64,000 bases of DNA from Halochromatium salexigens (GTDB lineage: Bacteria > Pseudomonadota > Gammaproteobacteria > Chromatiales > Chromatiaceae). Positions 48,770-55,044 of this stretch are shown here, in pieces (the first letter of the stretch is position 1; each line of letters starts with the position of its first letter). The translations under genes and the position numbers were made by a program. The stretch spans positions 62,001 through 126,000 of the forward strand of contig NZ_NHSF01000070.1 in the NCBI RefSeq assembly GCF_016653295.1, given 5' to 3'. Below the pieces are notes generated by a model. That model did not search any database and was not told where the DNA came from. It worked only from the letters and a program-made list of their open reading frames with translations.

Positions 48770-49684
48770 ATGATAGAGCCGGCCTCCTCCGCTACGGCGA
48801 ACCGACCCGAGCCCTCAGCCATCCTTGAGGTCCTGCACCCGATTACCTGGTTTCCGCCGATGTGGGCCTTTGCCTGCGGCGTGGTCTCATCGGGCGCGGC
48901 GATTGTCGAGAATTGGCTGTTATTGCTTGCTGGCGTCATCCTCGCCGGCCCTCTGCTCTGCGCCACGAGCCAGGTCGTCAACGATTGGTACGACCGCGAT
49001 GTCGATGCCATCAACGAGCCCAACCGCCCCATCCCCTCGGGGCGGATTCCAGGCGATTGGGGCTACAAACTCGCGATCGCCTGGTCCCTGATGTCGCTCC
49101 TGCTGGCGCTGGTGCTTGGGCCCTGGGTGTTCGCCGCTACCGTCGTCGGCCTGCTGCTGGCCTGGGCCTATAGCGCGCCACCGCTGCGGCTCAAACAGAA
49201 TGGCTGGTTCGGCAATGCCGCCGTCGGCTTCTCCTACGAGAGCCTGGCCTGGATCACCGGTGCGGCGGTCATGCTCGGCGGTGCCATGCCGGACGGGCGC
49301 ATCCTTGTCCTCGCCGTGCTCTATGGACTCGGCGCCCACGGCATCATGACGCTGAACGACTTCAAGGCGATCGACGGCGACACGCAGATGGGCGTGCGCA
49401 CGCTGCCGGTGCAGCTTGGCGTGCGCGGCGCGGCCTGGGTCGCCTGCATCGTGATGATCGTGCCGCAGCTGGTCGTCGTCGGCCTGCTGTTCTCCTGGGT
49501 GCAGCCGGTGCATGCGGCCACGGTCGCCGCCTTGGTGATGGTGCAGATCACGCTCATGGTTCGTTTCCTCGAGGACCCTGTCGCCCGCGCCACCTGGTTG
49601 AGTGCGCTCGGCGTCACGGTCTATGTCAGCGGCATGATGGTGAGTGCCTTTGCCGCCCGCGCGGTGATCGTCGCCAATTCCTAG
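48770..49684 (+). CDS. bchG: Bacteriochlorophyll synthase
   Basis: BchG esterifies bacteriochlorophyllide a with geranylgeranyl or phytyl diphosphate. The 304-residue UbiA-family membrane protein has eight or nine transmembrane segments and the two Asp-rich prenyl-diphosphate sites: NDWYDRDVDAINEPNRPIPSG (first) and NDFKAIDGDTQMGVRTLPVQLG (second). It lies between ppsR and bchP. The bch2/pucC-type MFS gene that often separates bchG and bchP elsewhere is absent. Confidence 0.95.
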   Translation: MIEPASSATANRPEPSAILEVLHPITWFPPMWAFACGVVSSGAAIVENWLLLLAGVILAGPLLCATSQVVNDWYDRDVDAINEPNRPIPSGRIPGDWGYKLAIAWSLMSLLLALVLGPWVFAATVVGLLLAWAYSAPPLRLKQNGWFGNAAVGFSYESLAWITGAAVMLGGAMPDGRILVLAVLYGLGAHGIMTLNDFKAIDGDTQMGVRTLPVQLGVRGAAWVACIVMIVPQLVVVGLLFSWVQPVHAATVAALVMVQITLMVRFLEDPVARATWLSALGVTVYVSGMMVSAFAARAVIVANS

Positions 49685-49788
49685 TGGCCCTCTCTAGTGG
49701 TCGGCCCTCGTTGCCGGCCTCCAGCGGCTAGGCGTGAGCGCACCGCGTCCCCCACTCCAACGACAGATAGACCCCAAAGGTGAGACTG

Positions 49789-51045
49789 ATGGCGAATTCG
49801 CAGACCTATGACGCAGTCGTCGTCGGCGGCGGCCCGGCCGGCGCCACCGCCGCCACCGATCTGGCCAAGCGCCAGCGCAAGGTGCTGCTGCTCGACCGCC
49901 CCGGCCGCATCAAGCCCTGTGGCGGCGCGATCCCGCCGAAGGCGATCGAGGAGTTCGAGATCCCCGATGAACAGCTGGTCGCGAAGATCGCCTCGGCGCG
50001 CATGGTGGCGCCGAGCGATCGCCATGTCGATATGCCGATCAACGGTGGCTATGTCGGCATGGTCGATCGCGAGCCGTTCGATGAATGGCTGCGCGAGCGT
50101 GCCGCCGGCGCCGGCGCCGAGCGTCGCAACGGCACCTTCACCCGCGTGTTGCGCGATGAGGACGGCACCGCGCTGGTCGAGTTCCGCCCAGCCGAGGCCA
50201 GCGATCGCACCACCACCGAGACGGTGCGCGCGCGCGCGGTGATCGGCGCCGACGGCGCCATGTCCTCGGTCGCCAAGCAATGCGTGCCCGGCGCCAAGGA
50301 GCTGCCGCATGTGGCCGCCTATCACGAGATCGTGCGCTCGCCGGCGCCGACCACAGGCAAAGGCCTGCATGACTTCGACCCGGCCCGCTGCGACGTCTAC
50401 TATCAGGGCAAGCTCTCGCCCGATTTCTACGCCTGGATCTTCCCGCATGGCGAGACCACCAGCATCGGCGTCGGCACCGAACTCAAGGGCTTCTCATTGC
50501 ACGACGCGGTCGACCAACTGCGCAAGGAAACCGGCCTCGATCAGTGCGAGACCCTGCGCCGCGAGGGCGCGCCGATCCCGCTGCATCCGCTCAAGACCTG
50601 GGACAACGGCCGCGATGTGGTGCTCGCCGGCGATGCCGCGGGGGTGGTCGCCCCGGCCTCGGGCGAGGGCATCTACTACGCGCTGGTCGGTGGCCGTCTC
50701 GCCGCTGATGCGGTCGAGGAGCTGCTGGTCACGGGCGATGCCAAGGCGCTCGCCAACGCGCGCAAGCGCTTCATGAAGGCCCATGGGCGCGTATTCTTGA
50801 TTCTCGGCATCATGCAGCGCTTCTGGTACAAGAGCGACAAGCGCCGCGAGCGCTTCGTCAGCCTCTGCGACGACCCCGACATCCAGCACCTGACCTGGGA
50901 GGCCTACATGCACAAGCGCTTGGTCAAGGCCAAGCCCGCCGCCCACCTGCGCATCTTCCTCAAGGACATGGCGCATCTGTTGGGCATCGTCTCGCCCTGG
51001 CAAAAGCCTCCCGCCGCGCCGACCGAGTCCAGAACAGCCGACTGA
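49789..51045 (+). CDS. bchP: Geranylgeranyl diphosphate / geranylgeranyl-bacteriochlorophyll reductase
   Basis: BchP reduces the geranylgeranyl tail to phytyl using NADPH. The 418-residue protein has the FAD-binding motif AVVVGGGPAGATAATDLAK at the N-terminus, the family segment KPCGGAIPPKAIEEF, GADGAMSSVAKQCVPG, and the second FAD region VVLAGDAAGVVAPASGEGIYYAL. The ATG at 49789 is preferred over GTG 49780 because AAAGGTGAG lies upstream at normal spacing. A strong hairpin follows the stop, separating it from the antenna operon. Confidence 0.95.
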   Translation: MANSQTYDAVVVGGGPAGATAATDLAKRQRKVLLLDRPGRIKPCGGAIPPKAIEEFEIPDEQLVAKIASARMVAPSDRHVDMPINGGYVGMVDREPFDEWLRERAAGAGAERRNGTFTRVLRDEDGTALVEFRPAEASDRTTTETVRARAVIGADGAMSSVAKQCVPGAKELPHVAAYHEIVRSPAPTTGKGLHDFDPARCDVYYQGKLSPDFYAWIFPHGETTSIGVGTELKGFSLHDAVDQLRKETGLDQCETLRREGAPIPLHPLKTWDNGRDVVLAGDAAGVVAPASGEGIYYALVGGRLAADAVEELLVTGDAKALANARKRFMKAHGRVFLILGIMQRFWYKSDKRRERFVSLCDDPDIQHLTWEAYMHKRLVKAKPAAHLRIFLKDMAHLLGIVSPWQKPPAAPTESRTAD

Positions 51046-51061
51046 ATCTAGTACAGCCGTC

Positions 51062-51097
51062 AGAGACTGCCCCCGCCCCTCCTCTTGGGCAGTCTCT
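51062..51097 (+). terminator. Hairpin downstream of bchP
   Basis: AGAGACTGCCC (51062-51072) pairs perfectly with GGGCAGTCTCT (51087-51097), an 11-bp stem with a 14-base C-rich loop, 17 bases after the bchP stop. It lacks a strong U-run, so it may act as a terminator with help or as an mRNA-stabilising structure. Confidence 0.6.
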
Positions 51098-51369
51098 AAG
51101 CCCCCTCAAATCTCTCCTCCGCCCATCCCATCTAAAGAGCGCCCTGCCGCTCGCCCTCTGGCCAAGCCAGACGGGAGGACACGCTGGACATACCAACCGC
51201 CCTTCCAGACGCTGCCCAACCCTCCCGACGCAGATGCCAGAAGTCCCTTGCCGGCAAACGCCTAGACTCGTTCACCCTGACCCCAGACCTGACCTCGCCG
51301 CCCCGCCGTTCCATGGCCCTAGGCCTTACGAGCGCTTCTGTCCGGACCCACAGCTGTCAACCAAGCCGG

Positions 51370-51387
51370 TGTCAGCTTAATTTTACA
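51370..51387. promoter_or_regulatory. Distal PpsR/CrtJ-type site
   Basis: TGT-N12-ACA match with arms TGTCA and TTACA, about 80-100 bases upstream of the puc promoter elements. A TGTCAA half-site lies 15 bases further upstream (51355-51360). The consensus is short, so this single site alone is weak evidence. Confidence 0.45.
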
Positions 51388-51469
51388 GCCAGGCAGAATA
51401 TGCTTTTTCTTTTATTACAGGCGTTTAACCACTAACAACCAGGCCAGGAACAGAAACTCAAAAAGAATC

Positions 51470-51487
51470 TGTACATTTGGGTTGACA
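51470..51487. promoter_or_regulatory. PpsR/CrtJ-type site overlapping the puc -35
   Basis: TGT-N12-ACA match whose right half is the -35 hexamer TTGACA itself. It lies exactly 8 bases from the next site. Paired CrtJ palindromes 8 bases apart across -35 and -10 are the known cooperative-binding arrangement at Rhodobacter bchC. Confidence 0.65.
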
Positions 51488-51495
51488 TTTATAGC

Positions 51496-51513
51496 TGTCA
51501 AACTAAACTGACA
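51496..51513. promoter_or_regulatory. PpsR/CrtJ-type site overlapping the puc -10
   Basis: The arms TGTCA and TGACA form a perfect 5-base inverted repeat in a TGT-N12-ACA frame. The site covers the likely -10 (51504-51509), so bound PpsR would block polymerase. Confidence 0.7.
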
Positions 51514-51655
51514 GCCATGGAAACACGAACTGGCAAACGGAAAAGCCCCCGGCACTGCCGGTCGTACAGTTCGATCCGACGTCTACTGTCGAGTCGATTC
51601 CCGTCGCACGCACAGGTGCGGCACTGTCAACAAACCCTTAACGGAGGGTATGTAA

Positions 51656-51799
51656 ATGGCTGACATGAAGAGCCTATCGGGCCTCTCGCCTGAGCAAGCG
51701 AAAGAGTTTCACGAGCAGTTCAAGGTAACCTACACGGCGTTCGTCGGCATCGCAGCCGTCGCCCACATTCTGGTTCTGGCCTGGAAACCCTGGTTCTGA
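51656..51799 (+). CDS. pucB: LH2-type antenna beta subunit (copy 1)
   Basis: The 47-residue polypeptide is a typical antenna beta chain: a polar cytoplasmic start (SLSGLSPEQAKEFHEQFKVTY), one transmembrane helix and the C-terminal WKPWF. His37 in AVAHILVLAW is the bacteriochlorophyll ligand; His19 is the usual second conserved histidine. Residues from LSGL onward are nearly identical to copy 2. Assignment to LH2 and not LH1 rests on the partner alpha chains and the absence of puf reaction-centre genes next to it. Confidence 0.88.
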   Translation: MADMKSLSGLSPEQAKEFHEQFKVTYTAFVGIAAVAHILVLAWKPWF

Positions 51800-51836
51800 T
51801 CGCCTGTTACTGCTACATCGTTTAGAGGATTTACTC

Positions 51837-52070
51837 ATGTTCCAAGACGTCTTCAACTATAAGCCAAAAGAGCAAGACTATCGGATCTGGCTCGTTTTGA
51901 ACCCAGCAACCTGGCTGATCCCGATCCTGATGTCCGTGTTCCTGCTCGGCATCCTGATCCACGCCTTCCTGTTCTCGGTTAGCCCTTACGGCGAGTATTG
52001 GGTTGCTGATGCAGCGCCTGCCGCTGAGGCTGCTCCGGCACCAGCTAAGCCCGCTCCAGCTGCCGAATAA
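51837..52070 (+). CDS. pucA: LH2-type antenna alpha subunit (copy 1) with Ala/Pro-rich tail
   Basis: The 77-residue alpha chain has RIWLVLNPATWLIPI at the membrane entry, where NPATW is LH2-like (LH1 chains usually have DPR here). One transmembrane helix and the ligand His42 (GILIHAFLF) follow. The membrane part is almost the same as in copy 2, but residues 57-77 form an Ala/Pro-rich tail with Glu and Lys (ADAAPAAEAAPAPAKPAP) absent from copy 2. It follows pucB by 37 bases, with AGAGGA as ribosome-binding site. Confidence 0.88.
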   Translation: MFQDVFNYKPKEQDYRIWLVLNPATWLIPILMSVFLLGILIHAFLFSVSPYGEYWVADAAPAAEAAPAPAKPAPAAE

Positions 52071-52162
52071 GAAGAGACGATCATCGATAACTGCCATCCG
52101 CAGTGTCGTTACCTAAGCCCTGGATCATCCAGAGGCATCCACAATCCTTCAGGAGTCAACCA

Positions 52163-52306
52163 ATGGCCGAACAAGCTAGCCTCTCGGGCCTCACCCCCGA
52201 TCAAGCAAAAGAGTTCCACGAGCAGTTCAAAGTGACCTACACCGCTTTTGTCGGTATCGCTGCAGTTGCTCATATCCTGGTTTTGGCTTGGAAGCCCTGG
52301 TTCTGA
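52163..52306 (+). CDS. pucB: LH2-type antenna beta subunit (copy 2)
   Basis: The 47-residue beta chain begins MAEQASLSGLTPDQ and is otherwise identical to copy 1 in its membrane half, including ligand His37 and the terminal WKPWF. It must derive from a recent tandem duplication of the pucBA pair. A ribosome-binding site CAGGAG lies about 10 bases upstream of the ATG. An in-frame ATG at 52103 would add an unlike extension and is rejected as the start. Confidence 0.88.
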   Translation: MAEQASLSGLTPDQAKEFHEQFKVTYTAFVGIAAVAHILVLAWKPWF

Positions 52307-52369
52307 TCATTCGCTGATCGAACGCGCTTCAAGCACCACATTTGATCTCTGACATAAGAGGGCTGAACA

Positions 52370-52546
52370 ATGGCCGAACAACAAATCCCGAAACCGAAAA
52401 ATCCTGAAGACGATTGGAAGATCTGGCTGGTTTTGAATCCTGCGACTTGGCTGGTTCCGATCCTGATGTCCGTGTTCCTGCTCGGCATCCTGATCCATGC
52501 TTTCCTCTTCACCGTAAGCCCTTACGGTGCGTACTGGGGCGGTTGA
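52370..52546 (+). CDS. pucA: LH2-type antenna alpha subunit (copy 2)
   Basis: The 58-residue alpha chain begins MAEQQIPKPKNPEDDWKIWL and continues through NPATWLVPI, the transmembrane helix and ligand His43 to a short end SPYGAYWGG. The membrane segment is nearly identical to copy 1, while the N-terminus is longer and the C-terminal tail is absent. It is the last gene of the puc operon. GAGGG upstream of the ATG is its ribosome-binding site. Confidence 0.87.
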   Translation: MAEQQIPKPKNPEDDWKIWLVLNPATWLVPILMSVFLLGILIHAFLFTVSPYGAYWGG

Positions 52547-52565
52547 TTAAATCGACCCGATACGC

Positions 52566-52595
52566 GGTGGCAGACTGATTCACTCAACTGCCACC
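52566..52595 (+). terminator. Hairpin at the end of the puc operon
   Basis: GGTGGCAG (52566-52573) pairs perfectly with CTGCCACC (52588-52595), an 8-bp stem with a 14-base loop, 20 bases after the last pucA stop. No U-run follows. It may end or protect the abundant puc transcript. Confidence 0.5.
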
Positions 52596-52774
52596 CATCA
52601 CTGATCAGACAAGAGTCAGCCCCGATTCGGTCGATCAGCAGCGATCAAAGGATCGCACTGAGCGCCGGCTCCACGGCCCTCGCCAATCTCTTGCAAGAGA
52701 GACAGCGAGCGGACGCGGAGTCGGCGCCAGCATTTGGGGCGTGGAAAAAAGGGAAAAGGCAAAAACCTGAGCGC

Positions 52775-53287
52775 TTACTTCAGCGCCTTAGGTCGCAGCA
52801 GGGCCAGCAGAATCGCGCAGCCAGGCTCGAGCACGCGCCAGTCATCCGGCATCTCCAAGCGCGCCAGCGCGGCGGTCGGCAGCAGCTTGCCATCCTTGGG
52901 CTCATCGAGTTCGCCATCGGTCAGATGCCTGAGCAAGGTTTCGAGCCCCGGATTATGTCCCACCAGCAGGACCGACGCCGGCGCCTGCGCATGGGCCGCG
53001 AGCACCTGCAGCAAATGCCCTAGCTCCGCCTCGTAGATCGCTGGCTCCCAGCGAATATCACGCTTGTCGTAATCGAGCCCTTTGCAGACCTTGAGCGCGG
53101 TCTTGCGCGCACGCTCGGCCGGCGAACTCAGGATGAGCCCCGGCACCAGCCCTTCTCGATACAACCATTCACCGATGCGCGGCGCATCTCGCCGGCCTCG
53201 TTTGGCGAGCGGACGTTCGATATCAGAGGGTGCGTCGCTGTCCCAGTCGGACTTGGCGTGTCGCAGCAACAGCAGCTCGCGAGCCAT
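52775..53287 (-). CDS. sixA: SixA-type phosphohistidine phosphatase
   Basis: The 170-residue protein is a short histidine-phosphatase-superfamily member. The catalytic motif is LLLLRHAKSDWD at residues 5-16, followed by RPLAKRGRRDAPRIGEWL, the SSPAERARKTA segment and the second catalytic His in LLVGHNPGLETLL. SixA removes phosphate from phosphohistidine on proteins such as ArcB or NPr in Escherichia coli; the target here is unknown. It is monocistronic, convergent with the puc operon. Confidence 0.88.
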   Translation of the reverse strand: MARELLLLRHAKSDWDSDAPSDIERPLAKRGRRDAPRIGEWLYREGLVPGLILSSPAERARKTALKVCKGLDYDKRDIRWEPAIYEAELGHLLQVLAAHAQAPASVLLVGHNPGLETLLRHLTDGELDEPKDGKLLPTAALARLEMPDDWRVLEPGCAILLALLRPKALK

Positions 53288-53344
53288 GGAGGAACATCAT
53301 TGGAAGGGAGAGAAGGATAGCGAAGCGTTTTTTAACACAACCGT

Positions 53345-53383
53345 AATAAAAACAAAACCAGCCCTTCCGAATATTCTCGGAAG
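53345..53383 (-). terminator. Rho-independent-like terminator of the fructosamine-kinase-like gene
   Basis: On the minus strand a 7-bp stem (CTTCCGA at 53364-53370 with TCGGAAG at 53377-53383, 6-base loop) is followed by a T-rich tract with TTTTGTTTTTATT. It lies 24 bases past the stop of the gene ending at 53408. Confidence 0.65.
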
Positions 53384-53407
53384 CGCGCGACATTAGGCTC
53401 GGGTGCC

Positions 53408-54286
53408 TTAGCCAAGCTCGGAGAGGAGCCGATCGATCATCGCCTCGGCTTGGCGCAGGTAGCCGCCGCCGAACAGGTTGAGGTGATTGAGGATGTGGTA
53501 GAGGTTGTAGAGCTGTTTACGCACCGCGTAGCCGGGACTGAGCGGCCAGGCCTCCTCGTAAGCCGCGCGAAAATGGCCGCCGAACCCGCCAAACAGCTCG
53601 GTCATCGCCAGATCGGCTTCGCGATCGCCGTAGTAGCAGGCGGGGTCGAAGATCACCGGTTGGCCGCCCGCCGCATAGCCAAGGTTCCCCCCCCAAAGAT
53701 CGCCATGCAGCAGCGACGGTGAGGGGGCATGGTCGAGCAACGTCGAGAGCCCCTGCCGCAAACGCTCCCCACGCTGTTGCAAACGCCCCCCATAACCATT
53801 GCGCGCCGCCAGATCAAGCTGAAACCCGAGGCGCCGCTGGTCCCAGAAGCTGACCCAGTCGTCGTGCTCCCCGTTCGGTTGCGGGGTGGAACCGATGGTG
53901 TTGTCGCGAGCCCAGCCGAAGCGCGCGCGCGTGGCGCGATGCATGGCGGCCAATTGCCGGCCGGCGGCTGCGGCGTCGCCACGCGCGCCGCCGAGATCGA
54001 TGTGCTCCATGGCGATGAAGGCCTGATCACCAACCAGGCCGGTGCAGATCGGCTCGGGAACGCGGATGCTCTGGGTCGCCGCCATCTCGGCCAGGCCCGC
54101 CGCTTCGGCCTCGAACATGGCGAGCAGATCGGCGCCATTGAGCTTAACGAACACGCGCTGATCGCCCTCGCCGAGGACGACGGCCTGGTTGATGCAGCCC
54201 CCGCCAATGCGTTGCGCCCGACCGGGCGCGAAGGCCCTCCCGCTCGCCGCGCTGATCTGCTCCGCGATGGCCTGCCAATCCGTCAT
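53408..54286 (-). CDS. Fructosamine-3-kinase family protein
   Basis: The 292-residue protein (from MTDWQ) belongs to the fructosamine/ketosamine kinase family, which phosphorylates sugars attached to protein amines so that they fall off. The kinase-like motifs are GGGCINQAVVL (glycine loop), VFVKLN (ATP Lys), IAMEHIDLGG, the catalytic LLHGDLWGGNLGY (Asp) and VIFDPACYYGDREADLAM (metal Asp). Length is normal. It follows the HNH gene directly, and the pair may form an operon. Confidence 0.88.
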   Translation of the reverse strand: MTDWQAIAEQISAASGRAFAPGRAQRIGGGCINQAVVLGEGDQRVFVKLNGADLLAMFEAEAAGLAEMAATQSIRVPEPICTGLVGDQAFIAMEHIDLGGARGDAAAAGRQLAAMHRATRARFGWARDNTIGSTPQPNGEHDDWVSFWDQRRLGFQLDLAARNGYGGRLQQRGERLRQGLSTLLDHAPSPSLLHGDLWGGNLGYAAGGQPVIFDPACYYGDREADLAMTELFGGFGGHFRAAYEEAWPLSPGYAVRKQLYNLYHILNHLNLFGGGYLRQAEAMIDRLLSELG

Positions 54287-54310
54287 CGAACTTGCTCCTG
54301 TGAACGCCAC

Positions 54311-54910
54311 TCAGGCCGCCGCGGCCAGCCGCCTGAGCAATGGACTCGTGCGTGGAAAATGCGCGCGCAGAAAGGCCATCTGGTCGGCCAGTACGTTGCG
54401 GCCCATCAGATAGATATACTCGACATGGGTCGGCGTGAACGGCACCGCGAGCAGTTGCATCCCCGCGTCCTCGGGCGTGCGACCGGCCTTGTAGTTGTTA
54501 CAGCGCAGGCAGGCCGAGACGACGTTGTTCCAGTCATCGGCGCCGCCGCGACTCACCGGCCGCACATGGTCGCGCGAGAGATGACGCGAGGAAAAGCGTC
54601 CCCCGCAGTAGAGACAGAGGTGGTCATCGCGCTGGAACAGGGTGTGATTCGACAGCGGCGGCACATAATCATCGCTCAGCTTGGTCGGCCCGTGCTGGGC
54701 GCCATGGGTGGCGATGATCGAGTGGATCTGCAGCTCAGTGCGCGTTCGGGTGCGGGCATTGATGCCGCCCCGCAACAAGAGCATGGGATGACCGCAGGCG
54801 TAGGCCACCTGACCCAGGAAGTAGAGCCTGGCGGCGGCTTTGTAATCGATCCACTCCAGTGGCATACCGGCAAGATCGGTGCGCAAGACCTGTTGGCTCA
54901 GTGACAACAT
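54311..54910 (-). CDS. HNH endonuclease domain protein
   Basis: The 199-residue protein has a zinc-ribbon HNH domain in its middle: CLYCGGRFSSRHLSRDHVRPVSRGGADDWNNVVSACLRCNNYKAG holds the four zinc cysteines and the HNH core (DHVRP, WNN, NNYK). The N-terminal half (LRTDLAGMPLEWIDYKAAARLYFLGQV) is found in many bacterial stand-alone HNH proteins of unknown role, often near housekeeping genes and not in phage. The start ATG 54910 gives the family-like N-terminus; 21 codons further upstream is also open. Confidence 0.85.
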   Translation of the reverse strand: MLSLSQQVLRTDLAGMPLEWIDYKAAARLYFLGQVAYACGHPMLLLRGGINARTRTRTELQIHSIIATHGAQHGPTKLSDDYVPPLSNHTLFQRDDHLCLYCGGRFSSRHLSRDHVRPVSRGGADDWNNVVSACLRCNNYKAGRTPEDAGMQLLAVPFTPTHVEYIYLMGRNVLADQMAFLRAHFPRTSPLLRRLAAAA

Positions 54911-55044
54911 AGCTCGGAACCCTGGGCTCGGGATCGAAAGATTCGACAGCGACCAGACCGTCGCGGCAATCATACACGCTTGCTGATTTCGGGCAAGATG
55001 CGAGCCTGCGCATCACATACCAGCGAACCGAAGGAGCGCTATTC

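Larger units (their letters stand above)
51046..51655 (+). promoter_or_regulatory. puc operon control region
   Basis: The 610 bases between bchP and the first antenna gene contain no gene. They hold the bchP terminator hairpin, three TGT-N12-ACA sites (51370, 51470 and 51496), a perfect -35 TTGACA (51482-51487) with a -10-like TAAACT (51504-51509) at 16-base spacing, and a long leader of about 140 bases before pucB. A CCGGC/GCCGG hairpin lies near 51549-51561 in the leader, and GGAGG near 51643-51647 is the ribosome-binding site. Confidence 0.6.

Noticed and set aside
51046-51340. Possible small genes between bchP and puc
   Set aside because: Short Pro/Ser-rich frames without ribosome-binding sites or family features; the region is better explained as terminator and promoter DNA.
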